Shown here: positions 36,980 through 47,600 of the stretch, in pieces
Position numbering within the stretch: the first letter of the stretch is position 1
Layout: each line of letters starts with the position of its first letter
Origin: an uncultured Pseudomonadota bacterium
GTDB lineage: Bacteria > Pseudomonadota > Gammaproteobacteria > Steroidobacterales > Steroidobacteraceae
Length of the DNA stretch: 64,000 nt
Assembly (NCBI GenBank): GCA_903908265.1
Contig: CAIVRI010000080.1
Location: 1 to 64,000, forward strand
Direction: 5' to 3'
Position numbers and translations under genes: made by a program
Notes under the pieces: model-generated
Seen by the model: only the letters and a program-made list of their open reading frames with translations
Databases searched by the model: none
Told to the model about the DNA's origin: nothing

Positions 36980-37449
36980 TTCTTGGCCTCCGCTTTGGGC
37001 GGCTCGGTCCGCTCACGCACCACCTTCAGCCAGGAGGATCGGCCTTCAAGGCGACGATCGACCGGGAGCTGTACCACGGCAATTTTTTCCAGCCCGCCTT
37101 TGATGCGACCCGCACCGGTCCAGGCTTCCACCCAGACACAACGCATCTCCGGCTTTACTTCGCAGTTGCCGTTCGCACGCACGCCGCCACACGGACCGTT
37201 ACGCAAGTTTTTAGGGCAGTTCATCGAACAGCTCATGCCGGTTGAGGACAACACGCACTGCCCGCACATCTTGCAGTCGAACAGGAGGCCTTTGACTTGG
37301 CGCTCCAAGAAGGCAAACGGGCGCTCAAGACGGTTGTAACCGATCAATCGCCATAGCGGCGCGAGCACAACCAGCACCCGCTCCAGACCGTTATAAAATT
37401 GATTGAGCCCACCCGCATGACGAACCGACCAACGGCGAACGGAATACAT
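36976..37449 (-). CDS. MetV-type zinc/iron-sulfur protein (MTHFR C-terminal domain family)
   Basis: 157 aa. The cysteine-rich core around residues 55-95 reads FDCKMCGQCVLSSTGMSCSMNC then PKNLRNGPCGGVRANGNCEV, the signature of the MTHFR_C family. MetV proteins form complexes with MetF-type reductases and in acetogens help couple them to other electron carriers. An in vivo electron acceptor here is unknown. Its start overlaps the previous stop by 1 nt and its stop overlaps metF by 4 nt. Confidence 0.85.
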   Translation of the reverse strand: MYSVRRWSVRHAGGLNQFYNGLERVLVVLAPLWRLIGYNRLERPFAFLERQVKGLLFDCKMCGQCVLSSTGMSCSMNCPKNLRNGPCGGVRANGNCEVKPEMRCVWVEAWTGAGRIKGGLEKIAVVQLPVDRRLEGRSSWLKVVRERTEPPKAEAKK

Positions 37450-37790
37450 CAGGCCTCCTCAGACGTCACGGGTGGCAACTCACGCGGAATGTTCGCATCG
37501 ATGCCTTTAGAACGAATGATGCGCTCCAGATCTTCATCGCTATAGCGGGCTTCGATCTCAGCGGCAACCGACTGCACAACGGCGGCCAGATCGTCGTCGC
37601 AAGTTGTCGGCGTGCTGCGCTGCCAATCGGCAAGGTACGCATCGGAACTGCCTTTGCCCGCGCGCATCGCGGCGCGGTCAATCGCTTCTTGGAAGCGGTG
37701 AGTCAATTGTACTTTGGAGACTTCTCTGCCGCGTTTGGCGAGAACCTGTGCAGGAATGTCCCGCCAACTAATGATGATCAACTGAGCCAT
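37449..37790 (-). CDS. 'Virulence factor' domain protein (PF13769-like), corrinoid operon
   Basis: 113 aa from the ATG at 37790, with GAGGAG 7 nt upstream. Begins MAQLIIISWRDIPAQVLAKRG and contains RFQEAIDRAAMRAG and YSDEDLERIIRSKGID, as in the small domain first named from a Dichelobacter nodosus virulence-associated protein. No catalytic motif, signal peptide or membrane segment is seen. Its place between DUF1638 and MetV in a methyl-transfer operon argues for a role in corrinoid/folate chemistry, such as an accessory subunit, rather than virulence. Confidence 0.75.
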   Translation of the reverse strand: MAQLIIISWRDIPAQVLAKRGREVSKVQLTHRFQEAIDRAAMRAGKGSSDAYLADWQRSTPTTCDDDLAAVVQSVAAEIEARYSDEDLERIIRSKGIDANIPRELPPVTSEEA

Positions 37791-37800
37791 AAAAATCTCC

Positions 37801-38439
37801 TCAAGACCGCGCCGCTTCAATCACCACAGCAACGCCGGTGCGCCGAGACCAATCCGAGAACTGCGTCTGCAGATCCCCGTACCCGGTGTCGATGATCTCC
37901 AGCGGCAGGCCCAAGGCCGCCGCGGCGGCCAGAGCCCGCTCGTCCAAGCCCGCATCGGATACCTGCCGTAGGTACACCACACGCGTGTAGTTACGAAAAT
38001 ATTCAGCGGCCAGTTGCGGATAGCGGTCGATACCCAATGAGCCCAGCACCAGACGATCAAAATGACGCACCAAAAAATCCGTCAGATAGAACGTCCCGGG
38101 CTGCGCCTCATGCAACGACTCAAACTGTGCGGAGGTTGCGTAAAACTCGTAACAGTGCGCGCCGGGTAGGCGCTGGATGCCTAAAGGCTCCAGCGCTCTG
38201 TCCAGTTGCCCACCCGTGCCGCAATCCGCATAACCGACAAAAATTTGCTCGTAGCCCGCAGCACGCGCATCGCGCACCGCATCTAACACCGCACCAGTGA
38301 TCCGCTCAGGCCGGTTATGCAACTCCGGCGGCAGACAAGTCACCGTCACGTGCTCCCACGCATTCACTCGCTTAAGCGCGGTGATTTCCCTCGCTAGGGC
38401 GCCGCAGGCAATCACGAGCGCTTGGCCCGTAGGTACCAC
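37801..38439 (-). CDS. DUF1638 family protein
   Basis: 212 aa; GTG start with GGAGG 4 nt upstream. Contains ALVIACGALAREITAL, TCLPPELHNRPERI, IFVGYADCGTGGQLDRAL and RLPGAHCYEFYA, the conserved Cys/His-containing blocks of DUF1638. The family is often met beside corrinoid methyltransferase genes (established co-occurrence to my knowledge), but its reaction is unknown. The conserved C/H/E residues could bind a metal. Sits between the corrinoid protein and the small 'virulence factor' gene, 12 and 10 nt away. Confidence 0.82.
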   Translation of the reverse strand: MVPTGQALVIACGALAREITALKRVNAWEHVTVTCLPPELHNRPERITGAVLDAVRDARAAGYEQIFVGYADCGTGGQLDRALEPLGIQRLPGAHCYEFYATSAQFESLHEAQPGTFYLTDFLVRHFDRLVLGSLGIDRYPQLAAEYFRNYTRVVYLRQVSDAGLDERALAAAAALGLPLEIIDTGYGDLQTQFSDWSRRTGVAVVIEAARS

Positions 38440-38451
38440 GCGCCCTCCTAA

Positions 38452-39141
38452 TCAGCGAGCAGCGCGACGGGCAGCGACGAGCGTCTTCGCGGTCTCCACG
38501 GCAATGGCCGCATCGCGGCAATAGGCGTCAGCACCGACCGCCTTACCAAATTCCTCGTTCAGCGGCGCACCGCCGACCAAGACGATGAGGTTGTCGCGAA
38601 TGCCTTTTTCCTTGAGGGTATCAATCACAACCTTCATGTAGGGCATCGTGGTGGTCAGCAGCGCTGACATACCAAGAATCTCAGGCTTGTGCTCTTCGAT
38701 CGCCGCTAGGTACTTCTCGACCGGGTTGTTGATACCCAGATCGATGACTTCGAAACCAGCGCCCTCGAGCATCATGCCGACGAGGTTTTTGCCAATGTCG
38801 TGAATGTCGCCCTTAACCGTACCGATCACAACCTTGCCGATCGGTTCCACGCCCGTCTCGGCCAGCAATGGACGCAGAATCTCCATGCCGCCCTTCATCG
38901 CGTTGGCGGCGAGCAGCACTTCGGGAACGAACAAAATACCGTCGCGGAAATCGATGCCGACGATCCGCATGCCCTCGACGAGCGCGTCATTCAGCGTCCG
39001 CTCAGGCGACCAGCCACGTCCCAGAAAGATATGGGTCGCGGTTTCGACTTCTTCCTTCAGACCGTTATAGAGGTCGTCGTGGACCTGTTCGGTAAGTTCC
39101 TGATCGCTCAGGCTGTTCAGGTCAAAGGCTTCCTCGGACAT
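38452..39141 (-). CDS. Corrinoid-binding methyl carrier protein (MttC/MtbC type)
   Basis: 229 aa. An N-terminal four-helix cap (residues about 10-90, ending DGILFVPEVLLAANAMKGGMEI) is followed by the Rossmann cobalamin domain with the base-off/His-on motif D112-x-H114-x-x-G117 in KGDIHDIGKNLVGMM, SALL and LVGGAPLNEEFGKAVGADAY. It carries the methyl group between MttB-type methyltransferases and the methyl-H4folate methyltransferase. It is the first gene of the operon, and the only free corrinoid protein in the window, so both MttB paralogues may have to share it. Confidence 0.93.
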   Translation of the reverse strand: MSEEAFDLNSLSDQELTEQVHDDLYNGLKEEVETATHIFLGRGWSPERTLNDALVEGMRIVGIDFRDGILFVPEVLLAANAMKGGMEILRPLLAETGVEPIGKVVIGTVKGDIHDIGKNLVGMMLEGAGFEVIDLGINNPVEKYLAAIEEHKPEILGMSALLTTTMPYMKVVIDTLKEKGIRDNLIVLVGGAPLNEEFGKAVGADAYCRDAAIAVETAKTLVAARRAAR

Positions 39142-39446
39142 CTCGTACTCCCGGAAACTGATGGCAAGTTCGGGGCAGTCTCGTAACCCCTACGCAATTG
39201 AGCGTCGAATGGTACGGCCAATGGACCCAAATCGTAGGTGGTTTCGCGACCGTGACATGTCTCATTACGACAAGGCCTCACTTGTCGATGCAACGGATTA
39301 CCTTAAGGCCCTTGTCGCCGCACTGGACCATGCATTTTCGCTAGCCCTATGAGTAAATTTGCTTTGTAAGGCGACGACAAAAAGTGACCGACACGACAAA
39401 AAAACCAACGGTCGCCCGAGACGAAAGGTCGCATTCCGACAACCGC
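39142..39446. other. Regulatory region upstream of the corrinoid operon
   Basis: 305 bp without a credible gene; the 63-codon plus-strand frame at 39161 has no family features. It must hold the promoter of the corrinoid operon (minus, start 39141). A direct repeat ACGACAAAAA occurs at 39374 and 39393 (19-bp period) and a third ACGACAA at 39267. A weak copy of the two-part 21-bp-period site lies at 39240-39272. Confidence 0.5.
39240..39272 (-). promoter_or_regulatory. Weaker copy of the two-part 21-bp-period site upstream of the corrinoid operon
   Basis: On the minus strand TGTCGT (39272-39267) and GGTCGCGAAA (39251-39242) are spaced 21 bp start to start, resembling TGGCGC-N15-TGYCGCAAA seen upstream of mttB1 and of the DMGDH/sox operon. 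Several positions differ, so this copy is tentative. It lies about 100 bp before the corrinoid protein start. Confidence 0.35.
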
Positions 39447-40472
39447 TCAGGAGGTTGAGGCCGGCTCAGTCGACGGCTGCACACGCCGCGGTGACTGCCG
39501 CTCTACGCTCGGCGGGTACCCGAACTGCTTGCGATAGCACTTTGAAAAATGGGGCGGCGACTGAAACCCACAGGCCGTGGTGATATCCATAATGGGCATC
39601 GCCGTCTGGAGCAGCAACTCACGGGCCCGCTTCAAGCGCAGTTCCAAGTAATAGCGCTTCGGCACGCAATTGAGGTGGCGCTTGAACAAGCGCTCGATTT
39701 GGCGCCGCGACAAGCCGGTTTCCTGGGCAATACGCTCGAGCGACAAGGGACGCTCGACGTTTTCCTCCATCAGGGAGGCCACCTTCAGCAGACTCTGATG
39801 CGAGACGCCCACCTGCGCCCGCAGCGGCACGTACTGCCGATCTTTGTCGCTACGGATGCGGTCGACGATGAACTGCTCGGATACCAACTGGGAGACCTTG
39901 CTGCCCAATTTGGTTTCGATCAGGTTGAGCATCAGATCCAAAGGGGCGACGCCACCGGATGCGGTATATCGGTTCCGATCGATCGTAAATACCTGATCTG
40001 AAATGATTACTCGCGGAAATTCTTCGCGCAAAGCGGACACATTTTCCCAATGGATGGTGGCGCGGCAACGATCCAACAGCCCTGCGCGCGCCAAGGCATA
40101 CCCGCCCGTACACAACGCACCCAGGCCCGCGCCTTGCTCAGAAAAGCGGCGCAGCACAGCCAACAGCATCGGCGTAACCGCCTCGCGTACGTTATGGCCG
40201 CCACAGATAAAGACGATGTCCGGTCGACCGACCTGATCTAGCGCCACCGTCGGCGACAAGGACAGTCCATTGCTCGCCGACACCGGTTGGCCATCGAGGC
40301 TGGTGACGAACCACTCGTAGGCGACTTGACCCGAAATCGTGTTGGCCATGCGCAGCGGCTCAATGGCATTGGCCACGGCAATCTGCGAGTACTGCGGCAG
40401 CGTCAGAAAGACAAACCGGCTCCGGCGCGGAGGGAGCGCCGGTCTCAAGCCGTTATGAGCTACAGGTATCAT
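39447..40472 (-). CDS. GlxA/GbdR-type AraC-family transcriptional regulator
   Basis: 341 aa. N-terminal DJ-1/PfpI-like sensor domain (residues about 20-205; FVFLTLPQYSQIAVANAIEPLRMAN, DIVFICGGHNV, GLGALCTGGYALARAGLLD, ATIHWENVSALREEFP) and C-terminal double HTH of AraC type (about 225-325; LSLERIAQETGLSRRQIERLFKRHL, MDITTACGFQSPPHFSKCYRKQFGYPP). The closest known roles are GbdR and CdhR, which activate glycine betaine/dimethylglycine and carnitine catabolism in Pseudomonas. It is divergent from the DMGDH/sox operon and next to the corrinoid operon, so it is the natural regulator of this island. Confidence 0.88.
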   Translation of the reverse strand: MIPVAHNGLRPALPPRRSRFVFLTLPQYSQIAVANAIEPLRMANTISGQVAYEWFVTSLDGQPVSASNGLSLSPTVALDQVGRPDIVFICGGHNVREAVTPMLLAVLRRFSEQGAGLGALCTGGYALARAGLLDRCRATIHWENVSALREEFPRVIISDQVFTIDRNRYTASGGVAPLDLMLNLIETKLGSKVSQLVSEQFIVDRIRSDKDRQYVPLRAQVGVSHQSLLKVASLMEENVERPLSLERIAQETGLSRRQIERLFKRHLNCVPKRYYLELRLKRARELLLQTAMPIMDITTACGFQSPPHFSKCYRKQFGYPPSVERQSPRRVQPSTEPASTS

Positions 40473-40496
40473 GACTTTCCGCAGTATAAGGGCTAC

Positions 40497-40529
40497 TGGC
40501 GCATTTGCGTCAGCATTTGTCGCAAATGG
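40497..40529 (+). promoter_or_regulatory. Putative GlxA-type operator: TGGCGC-N15-TGTCGCAAA with internal dyad
   Basis: TGGCGC (40497-40502) and TGTCGC (40518-40523) have a 21-bp period. Overlapping them is a perfect dyad CATTTGCG-N11-CGCAAATG (40502-40528). The site lies in the divergent region, 25 bp from the regulator start (40472) and about 100 bp from the DMGDH start (40631), a good position for activation of one and autoregulation of the other. A similar pair is upstream of mttB1. Confidence 0.55.
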
Positions 40530-40630
40530 AGTGTTTCACACGGCGGCGAAGGTTAGACTTTCGCGCTTAAGTTTTGCAGCCACTCGGCCTCCCCCGAGTG
40601 CCCAAACGACTCGAACGGAGAACGCGAGAA

Positions 40631-43087
40631 ATGAAGACCCATGCGCGGGTGGTTGTGGTCGGCGGCGGTGTAGTCGGCGTCAGCACGCTTTACCACCTCA
40701 CGAAGAAGGGTTGGTCCGACGTTGTCCTGCTCGAGCGATCGGAACTGACGGCCGGTTCGACCTGGCACGCGGCCGGGCTGTTGCCACTATTCAACATGAG
40801 TTACACGGTAGGCCAGCTGCACAAGTACTCGGTAGACCTGTACAAGCGCCTCCCGGCCGAGACCGGTCAAGACGTCAGCTTCCATGTCACCGGCAACCTG
40901 CGCCTCGCCACCTGCCGTGATCGCATGGACGAGTATCAGAAGTATTGCGGCACGGCCAACACCATCGGCGTCCCCTTCGAAGTCATCACACCCGAGCAGG
41001 TCAAAGAACTCTGGCCACTGATCGACCTCGGTGGACATGGCGAGACGCCGGCGATCATTGGTGCGCTGTACCACCCGCACGACGGTCATATTGCACCTGC
41101 GGATCTCACCATGGCGCTACGCAAGGGCGCTCGCGCCGGTGGCGCTGAGATTTATGAGCAGACCGAAGTCCTATCAGCGGAACAACTACCGAACGGCGAA
41201 TGGCGCCTGACCACGAACAAAGGGGTCATCACCTGCGAACATGTGGTCTGCGCAACCGGCAACTACGCTCGTCAGACCGGCAAGATGTTCGGTATCAATG
41301 TCCCGGCTATCCCAGTCGAGCACCAGTACATTGTGTACGACAAGTCCCCGGAGCTCGAAGAGTACCGCGCCAAGGGTGGCCGCGAATTGGCGGTACTGCG
41401 TGAGTCGGATAAGTCGTACTACCTGCGCGAAGAGCGCTTGGGCTGGATTCTTGGCCCCTATGAAAAAGGTGCGCCCGCGCGCTTCGCCGATGGCGTCCCC
41501 GACTGGTTTGGCAAGAACCTATTCGAGGGTGATCTTGAGCGACTGCTGCCGTATATCGAGGCAGCCCAGCGGCGCGTGCCCGCACTCGAACATTGCGGCA
41601 TCAAGGACATTGTGAATGGGCCAATCTCCTACACACCGGACGGCAGCCCGCTGATCGGACCGGCGTGGTCCAAACGCAATCTCTGGCTCAACGAGGGCCA
41701 CAGCTTCGGCATTACCGCAGCCGGTGGTTCGGGCTGGCAGCTGGCCGAATGGATCGTCGAGGGCGAGCCGGGCATCGATATGCTCTCGGCCGACCCACGT
41801 CGCTATGGTCCGTACACCTCGAAGCGTTATGTGGTCGAGAAGAATGAGGAGACGTATAGAGAGGTCTTCACCATTCATTACCCCGACGAAGAGCGCCCGG
41901 CCGGCCGGCCCGCGAAAACCAGCGCAATCTACGACAAGCTAGCCAAGGCCGGCGCCGTCTTCGGTCAGCGCTATGGTTGGGAGCGGCCGTTGTGGTTTGC
42001 GCCCGCCGGTGTTGCTGCGAAGGACGTCTGGAGCTTCCGCCGCTCGAACTACTTTGAGCACGTCGGCAACGAAGTGCGCTTGATGCGCGAAAAGGTCGGC
42101 ATGATCGACCTGACGCCCTTCTCGAAGTGGGAAGTGACCGGCGCCGGTGCAGAGACGTGGCTGGATAGCCTGGTGGCCAACAAGGTACCGACCAAGATCG
42201 GTCGCATCGCCTTGTGCCATGCACTAACCAAGCGCGGCGGCATCCGCTCTGAGTTCACAATCACGAAGCTCGCCGAGCACCACTACTATGTGGTGAGCGC
42301 GGGCGCCGCGGAGCGCTACGACCACGACTTCCTGCAGAAGCGTCTGCCGACCGATGGCTCGGTCATGATGCGCAACATCACCGGCGCCCGCGGCTGCTTT
42401 GTCATTGGTGGACCACGCGCAAGGGATCTGCTCGCGAAGATCACCGACGCGCCGCTCGACAATGCTTCGTTCCCTTGGCTGACGAGCCAAACGATCGAGG
42501 TCGGCTATGCCACCGAGGTGTACGCACTGCGCGTGAATTTCGTCGGCACGCTCGGCTGGGAGTTGCACTTCCCGATCGAATACGCACACGGTCTGTTCGA
42601 CCAGATCTGCGCCGCCGGCGCCGAGTTTGGTTTCGGTCTCGTGGGCATGCGCGCAATGGAATCGTTGCGCATGGAGAAGTCCTACCGCATGTGGGGCAGC
42701 GACCTGACGCGCGACTACACGCCATTTGAAGGTTCGCTCGACCGCTTCGTGCGGATGAACAAACCCCATTTCTATGGCAAGGCCGCATTGGAGCAACAAC
42801 TGGCCAACGGGGTGCCGCATCGCTTCATCACTGCGCAGGTCCATGGCGTGACCGATGCCGATCCGCTCGGCAATGAGCCCTTGTTCGCTGGCGACCAAAT
42901 GATTGGCCGCGCAACGTCGGGATACTACGGTCACACCATCCAAAAGAGCCTGATCATAGGCTATGTAAAGCCAGAGTTTGCGGCACCGGGCACGGAACTC
43001 TCGATCGAAGTGCTCGGCGAGCGCAAGAAAGCGACCGTGCTGATCGAATCCCCTTATGACCCTGACAACAACGATCTGAGGGCGTAA
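40631..43087 (+). CDS. FAD-dependent dimethylglycine/sarcosine dehydrogenase-like protein with GcvT domain, copy 1
   Basis: 818 aa from the ATG at 40631 (GGAGAA upstream). N-terminal DAO domain (residues about 1-400): [22 protein letters not shown], then [17 protein letters not shown], in which the His after Trp corresponds to the covalent FAD attachment site of mammalian DMGDH. An FAO_M linker region is followed by a C-terminal GcvT/folate-binding domain (about 440-818; [34 protein letters not shown]). It would demethylate dimethylglycine, sarcosine or a related amine and pass the C1 unit to H4folate. First gene of the operon with soxBDAG; overlaps soxB by 1 nt. Confidence 0.87.
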   Translation: MKTHARVVVVGGGVVGVSTLYHLTKKGWSDVVLLERSELTAGSTWHAAGLLPLFNMSYTVGQLHKYSVDLYKRLPAETGQDVSFHVTGNLRLATCRDRMDEYQKYCGTANTIGVPFEVITPEQVKELWPLIDLGGHGETPAIIGALYHPHDGHIAPADLTMALRKGARAGGAEIYEQTEVLSAEQLPNGEWRLTTNKGVITCEHVVCATGNYARQTGKMFGINVPAIPVEHQYIVYDKSPELEEYRAKGGRELAVLRESDKSYYLREERLGWILGPYEKGAPARFADGVPDWFGKNLFEGDLERLLPYIEAAQRRVPALEHCGIKDIVNGPISYTPDGSPLIGPAWSKRNLWLNEGHSFGITAAGGSGWQLAEWIVEGEPGIDMLSADPRRYGPYTSKRYVVEKNEETYREVFTIHYPDEERPAGRPAKTSAIYDKLAKAGAVFGQRYGWERPLWFAPAGVAAKDVWSFRRSNYFEHVGNEVRLMREKVGMIDLTPFSKWEVTGAGAETWLDSLVANKVPTKIGRIALCHALTKRGGIRSEFTITKLAEHHYYVVSAGAAERYDHDFLQKRLPTDGSVMMRNITGARGCFVIGGPRARDLLAKITDAPLDNASFPWLTSQTIEVGYATEVYALRVNFVGTLGWELHFPIEYAHGLFDQICAAGAEFGFGLVGMRAMESLRMEKSYRMWGSDLTRDYTPFEGSLDRFVRMNKPHFYGKAALEQQLANGVPHRFITAQVHGVTDADPLGNEPLFAGDQMIGRATSGYYGHTIQKSLIIGYVKPEFAAPGTELSIEVLGERKKATVLIESPYDPDNNDLRA

Positions 43088-44340
43088 TGCAAAAGTTTTC
43101 TGGCTGGTCCCTCCTCAAGGAGGCCTTCGGCGGCCATCAGGGTTGGAAGACGCAGTGGCGCCGTGCGGCGCCCAAGGCGGAGTACGACGCGATCATCATT
43201 GGTGGCGGTGGTCATGGGCTCGGCACAGCCTATTACCTCGCGGCCGAGCATGGCATGACGAACATTGCCGTCGTCGAGAAGGGGTGGATAGGCGGTGGTA
43301 ACACTGGTCGCAACACCACCATCATTCGATCCAACTATCTGTTCGACGAAAGTGCCCGCCTCTACGACCATTCGCTGAAGTTTTGGAAGGACCTCTCGCA
43401 GGTTCTTAACTACAACACGATGTTCTCGCCGCGCGGCGTGCTGATGCTGGCGCACACGGTGCATGACATGCAGGTCAGCAAACGCCACATCCATGCCAAT
43501 CGGGGCAATGGGGTCGATAATGAATGGCTGACTCCAGAGGAAGCCAAGGCGTTTTGCCCGATCCTCAATATCGAGCGCAATATTCGCTACCCGGTGCTCG
43601 GCGGCGCACTCCAACGTCGGGGGGGTGTCGCGCGCCATGACACCGTGGCCTGGGGTTATGCCCGCGCAGCCGATGCACTCGGCGTCGACATTATCGAAAA
43701 CTGCGAAGTCACGGGCCTGCGCAAAGATGCTTCGGGCGCCATCGAAGCGATCGAGACCACGCGCGGCCTGATCCGATCGAAGAAAGTGGGCGTCGTGGCG
43801 GCGGGCCATACCAGCGTCGTCATGGGTTACGCCGGCGTCCGCCTACCACTCGAGAGCTACCCGCTGCAGGCCTTGGTGTCGGAGCCGGTGAAGCCGATCA
43901 TGCCGTGTGTGGTCATGTCCAATACGATCCACGCCTACATGAGCCAGTCGGACAAGGGGGAGTTGGTGATCGGTGCGGGCACTGATGCGTACAACTCGTA
44001 TACCCAGCGGGGCGGACTGCACATTAGCGCCCATACGCTCGAGTCCATCTGCGAACTGTTCCCCATGGTGCGGCGCCTAAAGATGCTCCGCAATTGGGGT
44101 GGCATCGTGGACTGCACACCGGATCGTTCGCCCATCATTTCCAAGACCCCGGTCGAGGGACTGTATGTGAACTGTGGTTGGGGCACGGGTGGGTTCAAGG
44201 CCACGCCGGGCTCCGCACACGTCTTTGCGCACACGATTGCGCATAACGAGCCGCATCCATTGAACGCCGCGTTCACCATCGAGCGTTTCCGCGATGGTCT
44301 CCTGATCGATGAAGCAGCGGCCGCGGCCGTTGCGCACTGA
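43087..44340 (+). CDS. soxB: Sarcosine oxidase beta subunit
   Basis: 417 aa. Large flavoprotein subunit of heterotetrameric sarcosine oxidase, which oxidises sarcosine to glycine and gives methylene-H4folate plus H2O2. FAD motif [19 protein letters not shown] at residues about 34-52, and [19 protein letters not shown], which includes the region near the covalent FMN site at the alpha-beta interface. The C-terminus shows [20 protein letters not shown] and [15 protein letters not shown]. Start overlaps the DMGDH stop (TAATG). Confidence 0.94.
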   Translation: MQKFSGWSLLKEAFGGHQGWKTQWRRAAPKAEYDAIIIGGGGHGLGTAYYLAAEHGMTNIAVVEKGWIGGGNTGRNTTIIRSNYLFDESARLYDHSLKFWKDLSQVLNYNTMFSPRGVLMLAHTVHDMQVSKRHIHANRGNGVDNEWLTPEEAKAFCPILNIERNIRYPVLGGALQRRGGVARHDTVAWGYARAADALGVDIIENCEVTGLRKDASGAIEAIETTRGLIRSKKVGVVAAGHTSVVMGYAGVRLPLESYPLQALVSEPVKPIMPCVVMSNTIHAYMSQSDKGELVIGAGTDAYNSYTQRGGLHISAHTLESICELFPMVRRLKMLRNWGGIVDCTPDRSPIISKTPVEGLYVNCGWGTGGFKATPGSAHVFAHTIAHNEPHPLNAAFTIERFRDGLLIDEAAAAAVAH

Positions 44341-44351
44341 AGGTTCAAACT

Positions 44352-44639
44352 ATGCTGGTCATTGAATGTCCGTATTGCGGTGCCAGACCGGAGCCTGAAT
44401 TCGCCTATGGCGGACAGGCCCACGTGGCCCGCCCGAGCGAACCGGCCACGACGACGGAGGATGAACTCCTGCAGTACCTGTACCTGCGCGACAACACCCG
44501 CGGTCTGTTTCGGGAGCGGTGGCGGCATGTGCGTGGCTGCGGTCGCTTTTTCAACGCGATCCGCGACACCACCACCGACTTTTTTGTGACGACGTACAAG
44601 GTCGGAGAACGACCCGATTTACCGGGAGTCGGCGCATGA
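44352..44639 (+). CDS. soxD: Sarcosine oxidase delta subunit
   Basis: 95 aa. Small zinc-binding subunit: CPYCG at residues 6-10 and HVRGCGRFFNAIRDT near residue 60 supply the four zinc ligands (C, C, H, C). Lies between soxB (11 bp) and soxA (4-bp ATGA overlap), the standard B-D-A-G order. Confidence 0.94.
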   Translation: MLVIECPYCGARPEPEFAYGGQAHVARPSEPATTTEDELLQYLYLRDNTRGLFRERWRHVRGCGRFFNAIRDTTTDFFVTTYKVGERPDLPGVGA

Positions 44640-47600
44640 AGGCCCGCACCACTACGGGAGGTCGTGTCGACCGCTCGAAAAAGATTCAGTTCACTTTTGA
44701 CGGGCGCTCCTATGAGGGGCTGGCCGGGGACACGCTCGCGTCCGCCCTGTTGGCGAACGGTGTCCATCTGATCGGACGCTCATTCAAGTACCACCGTCCG
44801 CGCGGCATTCTCGGCAGCGGCTCCGAAGAGCCGAACGCACTCGTCACCGTCACCCGCGACGCGGCGCGCCGTACGCCGAATCTGCGCGCCACGCAGGTAG
44901 AGATTTACGAAGGCATGACAGCAGAGAGCCAAAATCGTTGGCCGTCCCTCGAATTCGATGTCGGCGCCATCAACAATCTGCTGTCGCCCATGTTGCCGGC
45001 GGGTTTCTACAACAAGACCTTCATGTGGCCGCGCTCTTGGTGGTTTAAGGTCTATGAACCCAAGATCCGTGCCGCGGCCGGTCTCGGGGTCGCACCCACC
45101 TTGCCGGACCCGGATCGCTACGCCCAACAGTACGTACACTGCGAAGTGCTGGTTGTCGGCGCGGGCCCCGCGGGCCTGGCCGCTGCTGCAGCCGCCGCCC
45201 AATCAGGCGCGCGCGTCATTCTCTGCGATGAACAAGCGGAGATGGGAGGGTCACTCCTGTCGGAGCGTTCAGCAACCATCGAGGGCCTGCCCGCGATGGA
45301 CTGGGTTGCACAGACGTTGGCATCACTCCGTGCGAACCCGCGCGTCCGCGTGCTCGCACGAACCACCGCATTTGGTTATTTCCCACACAACCATGTGGGC
45401 TTGTCGGAGCGCCTCACCGAACATTTGGCGACGACACCGGCAAACCTGCCCCGGGAGCGGCTGTGGCAGGTCCGTGCTAGTGAAGTGGTCCTCGCCACCG
45501 GTGGGATCGAAAGACCACTGATTTTCCCGGGCAACGATATCCCGGGCGTCATGCTGGCCGCTGCTGCCCGCACCTATGCCAATCGCTATGGGGTGCGCGT
45601 CGGTGAGCGCATCGCCGTACTCGCCGGTAGCGATGCAGCGTTTGAAGCAGCCGTCGATCTCAGCGCGACCGGCGCCACCGTTGCCGTGATCGCGGATGTG
45701 CGACCAGTCGGGTCTATTGACGGTCCCGGCTACGCGGCCGCCAAATCGGCTCGGCTACGGATCCTGCCGAATGCAACCGCACTCGGCGTTACCGGCAAAC
45801 TGCGCGTCGAGGGCCTGCAGTTGGGTCTGATCGGCGCGGACGGGCAGGTCGTCGCAGGCAACACGATTGCCTGTGACACGATCGTGATGTCCGGTGGCTA
45901 CACCCCAAGCGTCCACTTGCACTCGCAATCACGCGGCAAACTGTCCTATGACGAAACCCTGGGGGCGTTCTTGCCCGCTGCCACCGTAGAGCGCACGCGC
46001 TCGGCGGGCTTTAGCCGCGGCGTGTCAGGCCTTGCAGCAGCACTGAACGACGGCGCGACTGCAGGCGCTGCTGCGGCCGCAGCAGCCGGCTTGCACACCA
46101 CGGCAGCGCCGTTGAGCGCCAGCAGCCTGGATGCGGGACTCGCCGGCCAACCGGGCGCCCTGCCCCAACTGGCCGGTCTGATTCCACCGAAGAAGGCCTT
46201 TGTCGACTTCCAGAACGATGTGACCACGCGCGATATCGCCTTGGCACAGCGCGAAGGCTTCGAGTCGATCGAGCACATCAAGCGGTATACCACGACCGGC
46301 ATGGCGACCGACCAAGGCAAGACCTCGGGGTTGAATGCGCTGGGCATTGTCGCCGCGACTTCTAATCGTCGTCTGGCTGAGGTGGGCCTAACCACCTATC
46401 GGATGCCCTATACGCCGGTGACGTTTGGCGCCTTCGCGGGCGCCGCCCGCGGCGAGCAGTTTGATCCGGTGCGACGCACGCCAAGCCACGATTGGGCAGT
46501 GGCGCGCGGTGGCGTCTTTGAAGATGTAGGCAACTGGAAGCGCACGCGTTACTTCCCGATTGGCAGCGAGGACATGGATGCGGCCGTTCACCGTGAATGT
46601 CTCGGTGTGCGCAACTCGGTCGGCATGTTCGACGCCTCTACACTCGGCAAGATTGAAGTCGTTGGCAAGGACGCGGCGGAATTTCTCAATCGCTTCTATG
46701 TCAACAACTGGACCAGCCTCGGCGTCAATCGATCCCGCTACGGGATCCTCTGCCGCGACGATGGATTCGTCTACGACGATGGCGTGATCGTGCGACTCGC
46801 TGACGACCGTTTCCATGTGACCACGACCACCGGCGGCGCCGCTCGCGTGTTCGGGATGATGGAGGACTACATCCAGACTGAGTGGCAAGATCTGTCCGTC
46901 TGGATCACCTCCACCACCGAACAATGGGCGGTGGTGGCGGTACAAGGGCCTAAGGCACGCGAGGTGCTGGCCAAAGTGGTCACCAACGTCGACTTGTCGG
47001 CGGCCGCCCTACCGCACATGGGCGTGGCACATGGGCAGATCGGCGGCATTCCGGTGATTCTGATGCGCGTCAGCTTCACCGGCGAGTTGGGCTTTGAGAT
47101 CAACGTGCCCGCGGAATACGGCACTGATCTGTGGGAGGCGATCTACGCTGCCGGCCAGGAGTTCGCCATCACGCCGTATGGCACTGAAGCGATGCACGTC
47201 CTGCGCGCCGAGAAGGGCTACATCATTGTGGGTCAGGATACGGATGGGACGCTGACCCCAGACGACGCCGGTGTCGCCTGGGCCATTGGCAAGACCAAGC
47301 GGGATTTCGTTGGCAAGCGCGGCATGGAGCGCCCGGCACTCAAAGCGGCCAACCGCAAACAACTGGTCGGCCTACTGACGGCAGATCCTGCCGTGGTACT
47401 GGAGGAAGGCGCTCAGGTGGTGCTCGAACCGAATCGACCGATTCCGTTTGCGATGATTGGCCACGTCACTTCGTCTTACTTCAGCGCCACACTCGGTCGA
47501 TCCATCGCGATGGCGGTCGTCGAAGGTGGTCGCTCCAAGATGGACCAGACACTCCATGTCGCCATGCCAGGCGGCGATATCCCCGTGAAGGTGGTATCGA

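Noticed and set aside
39161-39352. Plus-strand small frame in the regulatory region of the corrinoid operon
   Set aside because: No ribosome-binding site and no family feature; it overlaps the inferred operator, and its composition fits non-coding sequence.
40581-40600. Hairpin CACTCGG/CCGAGTG in the DMGDH leader as an attenuator or riboswitch
   Set aside because: Only a 7-bp stem with no alternative pairing, no T run and no resemblance to the glycine riboswitch; too little to support a call.
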